Source: Xylocopa sonorina | Taxonomy: Eukaryota; Arthropoda; Insecta; Hymenoptera; Apidae | Direction: 5' to 3' | Length of the DNA: 64,000 nt | Assembly (NCBI RefSeq): GCF_050948175.1 | Contig: NW_027490115.1 | Location: 992,001-1,056,000 of the forward strand | Shown: piece by piece, positions 63,541 to 64,000 of the stretch | How the letters are laid out: each line of letters starts with the position of its first letter | Position numbering within the stretch: the first letter of the stretch is position 1 | Notes under the pieces: model-generated | Database searches by the model: none | What the model was told of the DNA's origin: nothing | Seen by the model: only the letters and a program-made list of their open reading frames with translations | Made by a program: the position numbers and the translations under genes

Positions 63541-64000
63541 CATAACGCGATGCTATGAATATTACATCTTATCATGAAACATAGAACTGCGATGCGATTT
63601 CGCGTTTTACGAAGCATTAGAACTCCATTGCATCGATTCGTAGACATCTAGAATCGCATTTCCTAGCAAGGAAGTGTGGCATTTACATTCTTTTGAAGTA
63701 TAGACAAAGTACACATTACACTTCGCAGTGAATATTATGTCTTATCATGAAACATGGAAATGAGATGCGTTATCGCGTTTTAAGGAGCATCGAAATTTTA
63801 TTCCTTCGATACGTAGACACCTGGAAACGCATTTCCTAGCAAGGAAGTGTTGCAGTTACATTCTTTTGAAGTGCACACGTGGTATACACTACACTTCGCA
63901 ATGAATATTATGTCTTATCGTGAAACATGAAAGTGTGATGCGTTATCGCGATTTAAGGAGCATTAAAACTTCATTGCTTCGATACGTAGACATCTGGAAA
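63541..64000 (+). repeat. Satellite array, domain 5
   Basis: About 2.6 canonical plus-oriented monomers that run off the right window edge. They carry 'tgtggcatttac' and 'gtagacacctgg', closest to the first monomers of domain 1 and unlike domain 3 or 4. Confidence 0.95.

Noticed and set aside
63408..63647. 79-codon minus-strand frame
   Set aside because: Spans decayed and canonical satellite monomers; same artefactual peptide as elsewhere.

Overview
This window is eukaryotic, very probably from an arthropod and most likely an insect. It is AT-rich and gene-poor, with a single plausible intron-containing gene, a piggyBac-family transposon with TTAA target duplications, and LTR-type elements. 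I cannot name the species. About 80% of the window is one satellite family with a ~174 bp monomer, about 290 copies. I call the satellite strand '+' when the top strand reads atgaaacatagaaatgag and '-' when it is the reverse complement.

Layout. 1-5834: satellite, +. 5835-7414: insertion that looks like an LTR-retroelement fragment, at a switch of satellite orientation. 7415-12700: satellite, -. 12701-14873: a 2.17 kb segment that is an inverted, ~97-98% identical copy of 58385-60701, again at an orientation switch. 14874-36342: satellite, +, interrupted at 30884-32409 by a decayed piggyBac element in a satellite TTAA. 36343-55805: satellite, -, joined to the previous array tail-to-tail without spacer. 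55806-56520: decayed edge monomers. 56521-63330: the only substantial non-satellite island, holding a probable solo LTR (57413-58841, 4 bp target duplication), the right copy of the duplication, a candidate two-exon membrane/coiled-coil gene on the minus strand (60599-61119) and a second diverged LTR copy (62584-63330). 63331-64000: edge monomers, then canonical satellite, +.

How it fits together. The array has been reshaped by repeated segmental amplification (offsets of 2, 3, 4, 5, 6, 9, 11, 12, 16, 17 and 23 monomers can be traced), by inversions, and by one copy of island DNA moved into it. That copy begins inside an exon of the candidate gene and ends inside the solo LTR. The island is therefore the likely donor and the satellite the recipient. 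Monomers carry several dyad symmetries and fall into subfamilies with fixed differences. The array is a reasonable candidate for centromeric or pericentromeric heterochromatin, but nothing in the sequence proves it.

Most apparent open reading frames in the satellite are periodic artefacts of the monomer and are not annotated as genes. No tRNA, rRNA or CRISPR array was recognised.
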